This document shows positions 44,723 to 55,380 of a stretch of 64,000 nucleotides of DNA, piece by piece. Within the stretch, counting starts at the first letter, position 1. Every line of letters starts with the position of its first letter. This DNA is from Rotaria sordida. Its lineage: Eukaryota; Rotifera; Eurotatoria; Philodinida; Philodinidae. Made by a program: the position numbers and the translations under genes. Under the pieces are notes generated by a model that did not search any database, was not told the origin of the DNA, and saw nothing but the letters and a program-made list of their open reading frames with translations. The stretch spans positions 1 through 64,000 of the forward strand of contig CAJNOL010001052.1 of NCBI GenBank assembly GCA_905250125.1, in the 5' to 3' direction.

Positions 44723-45948
44723 TCCCCCAGACCTGCTCTAAATCCTTAAAATATGATTGATATTTCGTCAGGTCTCTTCGATTATCATAATCAATAGTTT
44801 CTTTATTGGCACATATCTTTTACTAATATTCTGATCCATTACTCTGCACAACAATATCTGCAACTATGTGTTTTCATAACAACACTGATAACACCATCAC
44901 ATCTTTGTCAACACACTGCTTCAACTTCACTTCACCTGAGTATTGATTGTGTTCTGTTCCTTTTGAAAGTTGGAAAAAATCAACAGTTGACACTCGACAA
45001 ACTGCACCATTCGTCGATTTCTTATCCGATTCACTTTGCGCAGATGTAAGCTAATACCCAAGTGTATCCAATGCATACACATCGTTTTTCCGTAAAAAAT
45101 GCCAAGAGAAAGTATGCGCAACAATCAGTTCGTACGTGGTCTGTTCCAATGAGTCACAGTATCGAAAGACCGCTTCAACTTCGTTAATACATGACAATGA
45201 ATTTATTGTGTTCATTTCAGCCTAATGTCAGTGACATATTACTGAATGAAGAGTGCCCGAGATTGAAAATATCAACTAAAACTGCAAAATAGAGTCCACT
45301 GCTGTTTTAATGAATAATCTGATTGATAGGCATTGATTTCTCATTTTCACAGCGTTATATAAAGTCATTTTTGGGATCTTTACCCGGTCTTGAGAGGACG
45401 CCGATGACTGGTCTAAATCTAAACGGGTTCCGGAGGCAATCCTGAGCAGGATCAATATTACGCACATGAGCATAGACCGGACTTGTATATTGTAAACGTC
45501 CGAACGGACTGATCAAGGCATGTAGGTACCCTGTGGCGATTAGTTTGTCGTCAATTGACCACATTTAGATAGCCCATGAGGGAACCCATCATGGACTGCT
45601 TGAGTCTTTCGGACACGCACAATCGAAAACAAAGATCAGAGATCTAGGATTTATTAGCTCAAAATAATACCCATCATACTCTAAGAAATCCCTCAAATAA
45701 AAAGCCCAAGGTGAACAATTTTCTAAAACAACTATAGTGAAGTTCTCTTTTCAATGCATCCAATGAACAGAATGATTCGATATTAACTATTCACTTTGAG
45801 CAACCAATACTTATCAATCAGGATGATATATGATATAACTGTGTCATAAGATAATAAGTTTTTCCGTGAATATTTTTGAACATTATCTTATCGAGTTTCT
45901 CGAATTCGAGAAAAGAAAAGGTCCGTTAGAGTAACATTTATTTCATTT
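44723..45948. other. Stretch with coding-like remnants on the minus strand
   Basis: Segments at about 44900-45150 (VYALDTLGY, ESDKKSTNGAVCRVSTVDFF) and 45355-45564 (MWSIDDKLIATGYLHALISP, YTSPVYAHVRNIDPAQDCLR) look like pieces of a decayed gene, possibly related to the remnant at 18456-19331. Not identifiable. Confidence 0.3.
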
Positions 45949-48176
45949 TTAGTCGATTTCATCTAGCTGTGCAATGAGAATGAGTTCATGTTCATATCCT
46001 TTCTTCTTGCACGCTGTACATAGATCATAGTTTGAACATGTTTCACAATAAAATCGTTTTCCAATCAATGGCATCATGCCACATCCATCACATGTTACTG
46101 ATGACCAAACAAAATCATCAGGCGAATGCTCAACTTTTTCACCTTTGCACCAAGTTTGAATCGCCTCTATTTTCTTTATATTGATATCTCGTTGACCAGA
46201 CTTTGTTAAAAGTTCGCCAGTAGGTTTTAGAATAATCAAAGCTGGTAGTATGCTAAAAGAAAAATAAGTCTTCAGTAGTAGTCTTGTTACATAATCATCG
46301 AATGGCAATGCTTTCCAAGGCATTTGTTGACAATGTTTATTGAACATAGTTTGAGTATTATCTGCCGAGATGAAGATAATGTCGAAAGGTAAATTAGTTT
46401 CGATTACCTTTTCATACACTTGCACTAAATCCGAAGTAATGTCTTCATTCGCTGGACACCAGAGAGCGGAAAAGTAAAGACCTACATATTTTCCTTCATA
46501 TGATTTTAATGTCACACGTTCATTGTGGTTATTTATCAAGTCACTGTGATAAAATAATTGTTCTATCGAATACTTGTTTTTAGGTGATAGAAAATGAATT
46601 AATTCGTGATTATGTTCATTTTCTTTCGTTATTTTGGAATAGCATTCGGCACAGAGATCATAACTACATTCTCTATTTGGACATCCGAAACGTTCCCCCA
46701 CCAATGGTTTCATGTAACATGATCGACAATAAATATTCAACCAAACCTGTTCACTATTGTCTTGAGACTCTGGTGTCCAAAATACTGTTTTACCTTCAGT
46801 CCATTTTTCTATTGCATTTGCCGATATTAATTCTTCATCAGCTTCCGACGTCAAAATTTCACAATTCGGTTTCAAGATAATTAATGATGGGATATCTTCT
46901 ATATCGTAACGTTCATTAAGATTTTCAGCTTGCTGGCGATCTATTTGACAAGGTAAAACGGAGCATTTGATTAGTAGAGTTTTCAAGATGTTCATTTTTC
47001 TATTCTGTCTATGGGAAACAATAGTACAATAGATGCATTTAGAAGATATGCAATCGAGAACTCATAGCAACTCTAAGAATAGACAATTTATCTAAAAATC
47101 AAACGCGTTCAAACGAAAAACCTATTTAGTTAGTTCTTCATTTAAGTACGTCGTGATGTTTTTTTTGTCTCTGCGATTAATAACAAAAAGATATCGTTAC
47201 ATTTAACATCTCACAATATCTGTGATTTAATAACAAACAATCACATTCAATCATTCAGAGTTATATATGCTTTCTTGCTTCTTTTAGTAGCAGGGTTCCC
47301 ATCTCTCCCACTGTTTCACTATTTTTTCTGCTTCTTCGAATAAAAGATTTTCGTTTGGTTTTTCACAATTCGATATAGAAAAAACCTGTTATTATTCAAT
47401 AAATCGTAAATTGTGATCGCTAAAGTATATAGTATGTCATTACAGCTATTAGTCAATCTGATGACTTATTGGAATAACATTAAAATTTTTGCTATGAATG
47501 AGAGACTGCTTTCAGCTTTTATTGATGAAGTAAAAAAATACCATTCTACTTTCAACTGATAGCTAACTCTGCTTTTTTGACACAGAAAAAAGACACAAAT
47601 TCGAAAATTTAAACGACTTTTTTTGTACTAAATGCATAACGACATAATAACACACACAAGACGCTTGTGGGTCCAAGAATTATCTTCATCCAGATCTACG
47701 TCATATATAGTACGAGTAAAAATGGACCATCTGAATATTTCTTGTGAAATACTTCTAGTACATGCTTTTGTATTCAACATATTAGGCTGAAAATAAAAAA
47801 ACTGGTTTATTACTTTCATATGGTATTACTTTCCAAGGCATCTGCTTATAGTATTCATTGAATGATTCTTCATCAGTATCACCGGATACAAAGACAATAT
47901 CAAACAATAGATTACTATTGTTGGATAGAGCAGTTTTATAGGCCTGAACTAATTTTGAAGTAAAGTTTCGACAGTGACGACACCAATAAGCACTAGAAGT
48001 GGATACCAAAAGTTAATTTTATCAATTTGATTTCGATCGACAAATAAAATTCAACTGAGCTCAACTTACGAAAAGTACAGACCAATTGTTTTATTTTTTA
48101 ATTCGTTTGAATCGAACTCCGTCGAATATGTACCGTTGAGTAATTTTTTACCAACCAGCTCGGCTATTAAAACCAT
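45949..48176 (-). CDS. Nucleoredoxin/tryparedoxin-like protein with two thioredoxin folds and two ZZ fingers
   Basis: Three exons (48070-48176, 47814-47992, 45949-46940) join with GT-AG borders and correct phase to 425 residues. The first thioredoxin-like domain has LNGTYSTEFDSNELKNKTIG and the active site WCRHC (Cys40, Cys43); the second (GLYFSALWCPANED) has lost the second cysteine. After each fold comes a ZZ-type zinc finger: CRSCYMKPLVGERFGC...DLCAEC and CDGCGMMPLIGKRFYC...DLCTAC, each ending in a His-rich EHELI/NHELIHF segment. Nucleoredoxins reduce protein disulphides in cytosol or nucleus; ZZ fingers bind protein or histone tails. The 873-nt second intron holds a remnant (CEKPNENLLFEEAEKIVKQW) that resembles exon 3. 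The chosen Met is the first in exon 1, and an upstream exon is possible. It lies between the two ART-TPR genes on the opposite strand. Confidence 0.82.
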
Positions 48177-48940
48177 CTCACTGTGTTGTACCTCTATCGC
48201 TTGTCAACAATATTTCTTTTCTTCCTGATAAACACTGTGTCTTGTTATTGCCTGTTTTTATGAAGAATATAAATAGCAACACCGACATGAAGCAAGAAAT
48301 TTGGCGACAATAAAGTAAGAGAACGTCATATTATTTTTTTTTACTTTTCTTTCTTTTCTACTGCTTTATATAGCGAAAGTGCCGTCAATATAATTGTAAC
48401 AGGTAAATCGACCATAGGTAAGTCACATGTTGGAAAAAATATTGATCAAAATTGAAATTATTGTATCGTATATAAAATAGTAACAGGCCAGGCTTTTGTA
48501 TTTTAATATTCAATTTCATTAATTGATAAAAAAATCACAAGAAATTCATCTTATAATGACGATATCACACGTTTTTGTAAATAGTCAGGTGGCAACTGCA
48601 TAAAATGAGTAGAATATCAATCAAAAATCAAACGTCATACGTTACATACCCTTTTCTCTGGGATAAAGTATGTACCTGATTTTTATTAAACACTCAAATG
48701 AATTTCTAGATATTCTTTCTCGTGTTTTTTTTGTTGCACGCAACTATTGTGATTAGTATCGCTTTATTTTAATTACCATTCGTTACAATATAAAAAATAC
48801 AGCCATCTTTTTATTCGATTTTGCTGATAGAAAGATATGAAAAAAAAAGATTGAAGATAGTATTCATTTATTTAGTACACTACCGAATAGCTATCACATC
48901 AACGAATTTGTTCATTATTTCGACACAGATGTGAGTTCAG
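48177..48940. other. Region between the nucleoredoxin-like gene and the second ART-TPR gene
   Basis: The two genes diverge here, so promoters of both should lie in this 760-bp stretch. No specific element can be supported. Confidence 0.4.
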
Positions 48941-51784
48941 ATGATGGCGATCGTTGTGAAACTGATATGGTTTGACATTAACGATAATCATGAATCCATT
49001 AAAACTCAATTTGAAGATTGTTCCATTCTCTTCTATCATGATGAACAAACATGCATCGATTTTATTGAATCAATGCCTAAAAGTGACAATATATTTTTAA
49101 TTGTACCTGTATCAAGTGGCATAAAATTATTAAGCATGATTCATGATTTACGACAAATAGATTCTGTCTTTCTATTTTCTATTGAAGCTGAATGTGAGAA
49201 ATATGAAGATTTACTTGACAAATATTCCAAACTCATCGGCATATTTGATCAGTACACTAATTTATTCCAGTCTTTGAGAGAAAATATTGAATTATGTATT
49301 CAACAAGTCGAATCTTTTAAATTCTATGAACAAAATCAAAAGTCGACTCGTGAATTGTCGAAAGAGTCTGGCTCATTTCTTTGGTTACGATTATTCAAAG
49401 ATGTCGTATTACATCTACCACATGATGAACAAGCAAAGAAAGAAATGTTCAAAAAATTAAAAGAGTATTATTATAATAATAACAAACAATTGAAATGGAT
49501 CGATAAATTCGATACACAATACAAATCCGAAGATGCCATTCGATGGTATACTAGAGAACCATGTTTGTACAAACAACTGAATCGTGCTTTGCGCACCGAA
49601 GATATCGAATTGTTGTATACATTTCGTTATTTTATTGCTGATCTGTCAAAACAACTATCACAAGAGTATGAAATACTAAGAGAATCGTTCGATTCGAAAA
49701 TAAAATTCTATCGTGGTGTTATTATGTCTAATGAAGAAATTCATAAATTGAAGCAAAATGTTGGTAAACTTATATCGACCAATGGATTTCTCTCTACTAG
49801 TCAATCCAAAGACGTTGCTTTAAAATATACAGATCAATCAACAACTCAACAACAAAATGTTTTATTTGAGATTGAATACGATTTTCAAAAGATCGATTCG
49901 ATAATCGCAGCAAGCATAGCACATTTTAGTCAGCATCCAAATGAGGACGAAGTTTTGTTTGATTTGGATGCAGCATTCAAATTATCTTGTGTTACTAGAG
50001 ATGATTTATTAAACGTTACGAGAGTCGTAATGGAAATAACCGATGAAGGATCAGCAATAGCACAAGAGCATACGAATGAGATCAGAAAAGATATGAACTC
50101 ATCTAGTCCAGTGCTCGTATTTGGTCGACTATTAACCATAATTGGTGAACATGATAAAGCTCAACGATACTTTGATCGATTACTAGAGAATCCGAATGGA
50201 CCAAATGAGGAATTTATCTATTATTACATGGGTCTCGTTCAATATCATAAAGGAAATTACGAACAAGCTCTACAACATTATGAACATTCATATAAAATAA
50301 TGAGTAATGATATTAATTCACGCGAATTCGCATTATCCTATGTATTAAATGATATCGGTGCAGTTTTTAAAATCCAAGGCAAATACGATGAAGCTCTAGA
50401 TTATTTTATGCGTGCTCTTGAAATTCGAAAGAACTACTCAGATTACACTGCAATAGCAACATCTCTCGTAAATATTGCAGTAATTTATCGATTAAAAGGT
50501 GAATATGATCGTGCATTAGAATGTTCAATGGAAAGTCTTCGTATAAGAGAAGCATATCTTCCTAGCGAACACACAGAAACAGCGAAAACTCTAAATAATA
50601 TCGCTGAAATATTCACGGATAAGGATGAACTTAAAACTGCTTTGGAATATCATGAAAAAAGCTTGAAGATGATGGAGAAATGTTTACCTGCAGAACATGA
50701 TGATATAGCATCATGCTTGAATCGTATCGCTCTTGTTTTAACACATCAAGGAAAATATGATGAAGCTTTAGATTATTACATGCGTGCTCTAAAAATCAGA
50801 GAACAGGCCTTACCAAAAGAACATCTGAGAATGGCTACAACTCTAAGTGACATTGGATATGTTCATTATTCAACAAAAAAATACATTCTGGCTTTGGAAT
50901 ATCTTGAAAAGGCCTTGAAAATACGCGAGACATGTTTTTCTGATATCAATGATATTGGTCGAGTGAATATTTTCACATATATAGGCTTAACTTTCATTAA
51001 ACTACACCAATATCGTGATGCATTGACATATTTCAAGCATGCACTTCACGTGGGCAAAATTGTCTATCCGATTGGTCATGTGAAGCTTACTGATTGTTTT
51101 ATCAATATGGGTATTGCTTTTCGTGAAATGGGTCATTATGATACGGCATTTGAATATTTTGAAAATGCATCAAAAAACGAAGACCAAAATTCTGCAAAGC
51201 CTAATCCTATCAGTTTAGCTCGCACATATGATAGTATGGGTATGTGTTTATGTGATCAAGGTGATGATGAACAAGGTTTGGAATATCGAATGAAAGCTGT
51301 TCGAATAATCGAGAAAGTTTTTCCTCGCCCTCAATACGCTGATTGCATAGATCCGATTGGCCATGCATTTTTCACCAATGAAAAATATGATTGTGCTTTA
51401 GAATGTTTTTTTGCAAGCTTGACTATAAGAGTTCAATGTCTTCCATCAGACCACATCGACATAGCTCAAAGCTTCCTACTCATAGGTGACGTTTTTTTCG
51501 AATTAGAAAAGATTGCTGATTGGGAAAGTATTGAACAATATCGTATTAAGGCGCGATTTTATTATGAACAAGCTCTGGCCATTTATCGAGAAAAACAACA
51601 CGCTAATACTGCCTATGTTTTGCATAGCATTGGGTCCATTTATGAAAATATACATAAATATCATCGTGCGCTTGAATATTATTATCAAGTATGGGCATGG
51701 TACCAACAATATCCTCCAGCAGAAGACTCAGATAGAGAGAAATGTGAACGTAGTATTGCTCGTGTGAAATGGTTCATGCTGTAG
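48941..51784 (+). CDS. NAD:arginine ADP-ribosyltransferase with TPR array (ART-TPR), copy 2
   Basis: A single exon of 947 residues with the same layout as the gene at 39689. The N-terminal region (IFLIVPVSSGIKLLSMIHDL) aligns with that copy. The ART domain has AIRWYTREPC, FYRGV with Arg258, FLSTS at 283-287 and E335-D-E337, giving a complete R-S-ExE triad. About 13 kinesin-light-chain-like TPR units follow from residue 390 (YVLNDIGAVFKIQGKYDEAL, HDDIASCLNRIALVL). The start follows an in-frame-neutral TTCAG, so a 5' non-coding exon could be spliced here; MM at the start gives two equivalent choices. Sequence identity with copy 1 is moderate, so the duplication is old. Probably cytosolic; the target protein is unknown. 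Confidence 0.9.
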   Translation: MMAIVVKLIWFDINDNHESIKTQFEDCSILFYHDEQTCIDFIESMPKSDNIFLIVPVSSGIKLLSMIHDLRQIDSVFLFSIEAECEKYEDLLDKYSKLIGIFDQYTNLFQSLRENIELCIQQVESFKFYEQNQKSTRELSKESGSFLWLRLFKDVVLHLPHDEQAKKEMFKKLKEYYYNNNKQLKWIDKFDTQYKSEDAIRWYTREPCLYKQLNRALRTEDIELLYTFRYFIADLSKQLSQEYEILRESFDSKIKFYRGVIMSNEEIHKLKQNVGKLISTNGFLSTSQSKDVALKYTDQSTTQQQNVLFEIEYDFQKIDSIIAASIAHFSQHPNEDEVLFDLDAAFKLSCVTRDDLLNVTRVVMEITDEGSAIAQEHTNEIRKDMNSSSPVLVFGRLLTIIGEHDKAQRYFDRLLENPNGPNEEFIYYYMGLVQYHKGNYEQALQHYEHSYKIMSNDINSREFALSYVLNDIGAVFKIQGKYDEALDYFMRALEIRKNYSDYTAIATSLVNIAVIYRLKGEYDRALECSMESLRIREAYLPSEHTETAKTLNNIAEIFTDKDELKTALEYHEKSLKMMEKCLPAEHDDIASCLNRIALVLTHQGKYDEALDYYMRALKIREQALPKEHLRMATTLSDIGYVHYSTKKYILALEYLEKALKIRETCFSDINDIGRVNIFTYIGLTFIKLHQYRDALTYFKHALHVGKIVYPIGHVKLTDCFINMGIAFREMGHYDTAFEYFENASKNEDQNSAKPNPISLARTYDSMGMCLCDQGDDEQGLEYRMKAVRIIEKVFPRPQYADCIDPIGHAFFTNEKYDCALECFFASLTIRVQCLPSDHIDIAQSFLLIGDVFFELEKIADWESIEQYRIKARFYYEQALAIYREKQHANTAYVLHSIGSIYENIHKYHRALEYYYQVWAWYQQYPPAEDSDREKCERSIARVKWFML

Positions 51785-52973
51785 TGTTCAATCATGGGAT
51801 TTGAAAGCGTTTTTTGAAAAGATTTTTAATATTTGTTCTGACTAACTAGTTCATTCAATAAAAGCATGAAAATTGTTTCGAAAATCAACAAATTGTATTC
51901 TTTATTCGATTCTTTAGGGTGTAAGTAGATGTTGAAAATCGACAGAAGAAATATGGTAATGAATACCTCTCCTGTTTGAGAACTGATTTCAATACAGTGA
52001 ACAAGCTTTCAACATTTTACAACAATTTTTACTTGATAATTATCCTGATCCAAACTCTACGAAGTAATCTGAAGGTTATTCGATAGAAGTTGTAGATAGC
52101 TTTCGATGAATAAACAGGATGTAGGTATGGGTGGGTATGGGTATAGATGAAGACTAGATCCAGAGTCACACCCTACACCCCACACTCTTAGAATTTATAG
52201 CAGATCTTTTGTTATTTTAGTAAGTAAATCGATTAGGCTCTGCACGATTTCGAGCATGAAAATCGATTTTGAAGGACTTGATGTAAACGTGTCATATATA
52301 CGATGGAGTTATCCACTAATAAAGAAAATTTTTCATTAAATTGTTCATTTTGTAGAACTCACATAGACTTTTCAAAGGAAAGAAATGAATGGAAGTTTCA
52401 TTCGTATTTTGCGGCTGCCTCTTCCTAGCAGTAGTGAACAACACGCACCAGAACGCTTCATATAGTTTCTTAACAACGGGAAAAGGCGCTTAAGGGTATT
52501 GACAACAAGACTTAAACTATTTTAGAATATTCTAGGACATGTCAAAATCTTCTTTGAAATTTAAATGGCTGGAATACGTTATTGAGATAAACAATACCGT
52601 GTTGAGATCTGTTGTGGATATAAAATGTGTGTATAATAGACTTATTTGTCAGTTAAATCAATGGTTAGAATAATAAGAATAAATTAAGAGAAACGAAATA
52701 AAATAAAAGCAATTAAATAATGAGCAAATAGCAACAAGACAAATAAAATATAGAGCGCCACTAAAAAAAATTAAAAGAAAAAAAAAACGTCTGTTTGAGA
52801 CGCAGAAATAATAAGGCAGATCGTTTCTTTGCTGTCGATCATTTTCAGAAAGCAACTTTCGTCTGTTAGAGATTTTTCACTTTAAATATTTTGTATCAGT
52901 GTAATGTAACCGAAGAAGAGATATAAGTTTCATATTTTAGCTCCAAATGGGCTGCTCTGATAAGCTGTTTTTT
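51785..52973. other. Intergenic between ART-TPR copy 2 and the methyltransferase
   Basis: Apart from the tract at 52119-52188 no feature is supported. AATAAA at 51857 may serve polyadenylation of the ART-TPR gene. Confidence 0.4.
52119..52188. repeat. TGTGGG-type inverted tract 18
   Basis: ATGTAGGTATGGGTGGGTATGG, spacer with ATGAAGACTAGATCC, then CACACCCTACACCCCACACTC when read through. Diverged, G-rich arm first. Confidence 0.6.
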
Positions 52974-54101
52974 TTATAATGAAGGTTTTCGAGCAAGAAA
53001 AAAGAACATAGATGTAACTATATCAAGGTTTGCAGCACGTAATCCATATTTAGCTCCTCTTTGAAACATATCACATATTGCTGTACTACCTTTAGAAAAT
53101 ATTCGAGCTTTTTCCAATAGCCAAATTGTATTACGTCCTAACCATCGACCAAGAGGGCTTGTACGAAAATTTATTAATGAGAAAAATGAATCACCACCAT
53201 CTAGCCGTTGATAACATTGATAACAAGAAAAATCACCTTCTAGTATTATTCGATTTTCTTCAATAGTAAAACCAACTGATTGAAGATCCGAAACAAATTC
53301 ATGAGTTGATTTTAATTCGGGTAAACCAAAATTTGCTTCCATCGTACGCATTGCTTCAACATGTTCATGATTTTGATCATCATATTTATCAGTTAAACAC
53401 ACATCATAACCAACAAATGAACCACCTGGTTTAAGTACACGAAAAACTTCAGCAAAACATTTAGACTAAATCATTGTAGAAAGGAAAAGAATCTTTTTTT
53501 AAATAAATGAATACAATAATATACCTTTTCTGGTGAATGACATACCGATTCTATAGCATAAACATGATCAAAACTATTATTTTCAAATGGTAACTCCATA
53601 AAATCACCTTCAATAAATTGACAATTATCTGGTACACCTGAAATAAAGTTTCAATTCATATTTAAAGTTTGTTTCAAAAAATAAATACAATGCATTCTTA
53701 CCAATTGCTATAGCTCGTTGAACTTGATATGGACTAATTGTAATACCAGTAACATGCGCTCCAGTTAAGCGTGCAATACGTCTTAATGGTCCTCCAACTC
53801 CACAACCGATGTCAAGCACTTTATCTCCTGGTTTAGGTTGCATTCTTAATGCTAAATAAGATTCATGTCGTTGAATCGATTCTGCAAATGTTTCACCACG
53901 AAATCGATTAGCACAATGAATACTTTTACCCAAAGCATATTCATAAGCATCTGTTGTTAAACTATAATAACTCGTCACTATCGTTTTGTATTCAGCTTTT
54001 CGTTTATCGACAGGTGTTGAATCTTGATATAATTCCTTATATGCTAAAAGTTCTTTTTGAACAGTAGTATTTGAACGTCGTACAACTTTTTTTTCTGTCA
54101 T
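52974..54101 (-). CDS. Sterol C24-methyltransferase-like SAM-dependent methyltransferase
   Basis: Three exons (53702-54101, 53525-53637, 52974-53465) join in phase to 334 residues, close to the length of sterol 24-C-methyltransferases of the ERG6/SMT type. SAM-binding motif I is VLDIGCGVGGPLRRIA at about 95-110; further family motifs are IEGDFMELPFENNSFDHVYA, IESVCHSPEK, VLKPGGSFVGYD and the C-terminal FRTSPLGRWLGRN and FFLARKP. The enzymes add a methyl to C24 of the sterol side chain at ER membranes or lipid droplets. The sterol-binding YEYGWG block reads YEYALGKSIHCANRF, so specificity may differ. Most animals lack this enzyme, though it has been reported in some invertebrates. Introns are short (63 and 59 nt) and host-like. 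Confidence 0.88.
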
Positions 54102-54549
54102 TATTTTTCTTCTATAATGTAAATCAACGATTATCTTTTAATTATACACAGTAAGTATCAAAATTATTCAATAAACAGAGTAAAGACTTTTTTCCTAGTT
54201 GATATTTCGAAAACTATATGAGTTGTAATGATTCTAGTTTATCTTTATTATAGTCCATAGTGCCTAGTATATGTATACAAAATTTCAAGTCAAAATATCC
54301 ATCTATTCCATAGTTGTTGATCAAACACTTCCAATGTCTGTTTTTCGATCGTTCCAAAATTAATCAAAAACCTATTTTCTATGATTTTCTACGTAACTAT
54401 CACAAGTCAAACATTTCATTATAATATATGACTTGAAAGAGAATTTTTTTTTCTACATGATGGACTACCTTTTCTTGTACTCGCTTTTTGAAAACAAGGT
54501 CCAATACGGGCAATCTTCAGAATATACTGGTAAACACTAGAAGCAGTTT
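54102..54549. other. 5' flank of the methyltransferase gene
   Basis: No other gene; promoter not resolvable. Confidence 0.35.
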
Positions 54550-55380
54550 AAAAAAATGTAATTTTTCATTTTAATTTTCAACTGATTTTAAATTTTCAAA
54601 GTATCGTTAGAAAAAGTGTCTGAAACTGCATGTGAAAAGGTATTTTACTCGTTATTTTTTACCATAGCAAGCAGATATAGTGCATTCTCACGTATATCTC
54701 TGTCATGTTAATCACGTATACAACTCCTTAAATTCTGCCATTTTCATACGTAAGAGAATACTTGAAATTTTTCTAAAAAGTACAAACGTATAGAGAATTA
54801 TTTCCTCTACAAATTAGTTATAATTAAAATTGAAAATACCTTGCAATCGTATTTGGCCTGATAGGATCAACCACTAATAAAACCCAAACCTTGCTAAACA
54901 AGTACTGACGGACAACGTGTTATATATCACTTTGCTTAGAATTTCATACTCTTTCGAATGACGTGTGTGTTGGGGAAATTTAATTATTTTTGAATGAAAT
55001 CTTTCTCTAATTTGCTGTCAATACTATAATCGAAGGCTCAATTGTAAGTTGTTCTGTGAATCAATAGTGTATTTCTCATCAGAAACAAAGTATTTTAAAT
55101 TTTAATTATAACTAATTTGTAGAGGAAATAATTATCTACACGTTTGTATTCTTTAGAAAAGTTTCAAGTACTCTCTTCTATATGAAAATGGCAGAATTCA
55201 AGGAGTTGAGTACATGATCAGCATGGTGAATATATACATGAGAATGCATTATCTTTACTTTATAATGTAAAAAATAGCGAGTAAAATACATTTTCAGATG
55301 CAGTTTAAGACACTTTTTCTAACAGTACTTTGAAAATCTAAAATCAATTGATAATTAAAATGAAAAGTCGCATTTTTTGA
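54550..55380. mobile_element. Large foldback element, about 830 bp with 280-bp arms
   Basis: The left arm (about 54550-54836) and right arm (about 55095-55380) are inverted copies with scattered differences, from AAAAAATG...TTTTTCATTTTAATT at the outside through TTTTCTAACGATAC-like and ATTTTACTCGCTATTTTT words to CTACAAATTAGTTATAATT at the inside. The unique centre is about 258 bp and holds no gene. The outermost flanks show partial similarity (AACACTAG / AACACCAT in complement), so the true ends may lie 10-15 bp further out. No transposase; superfamily not assigned. Confidence 0.75.
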
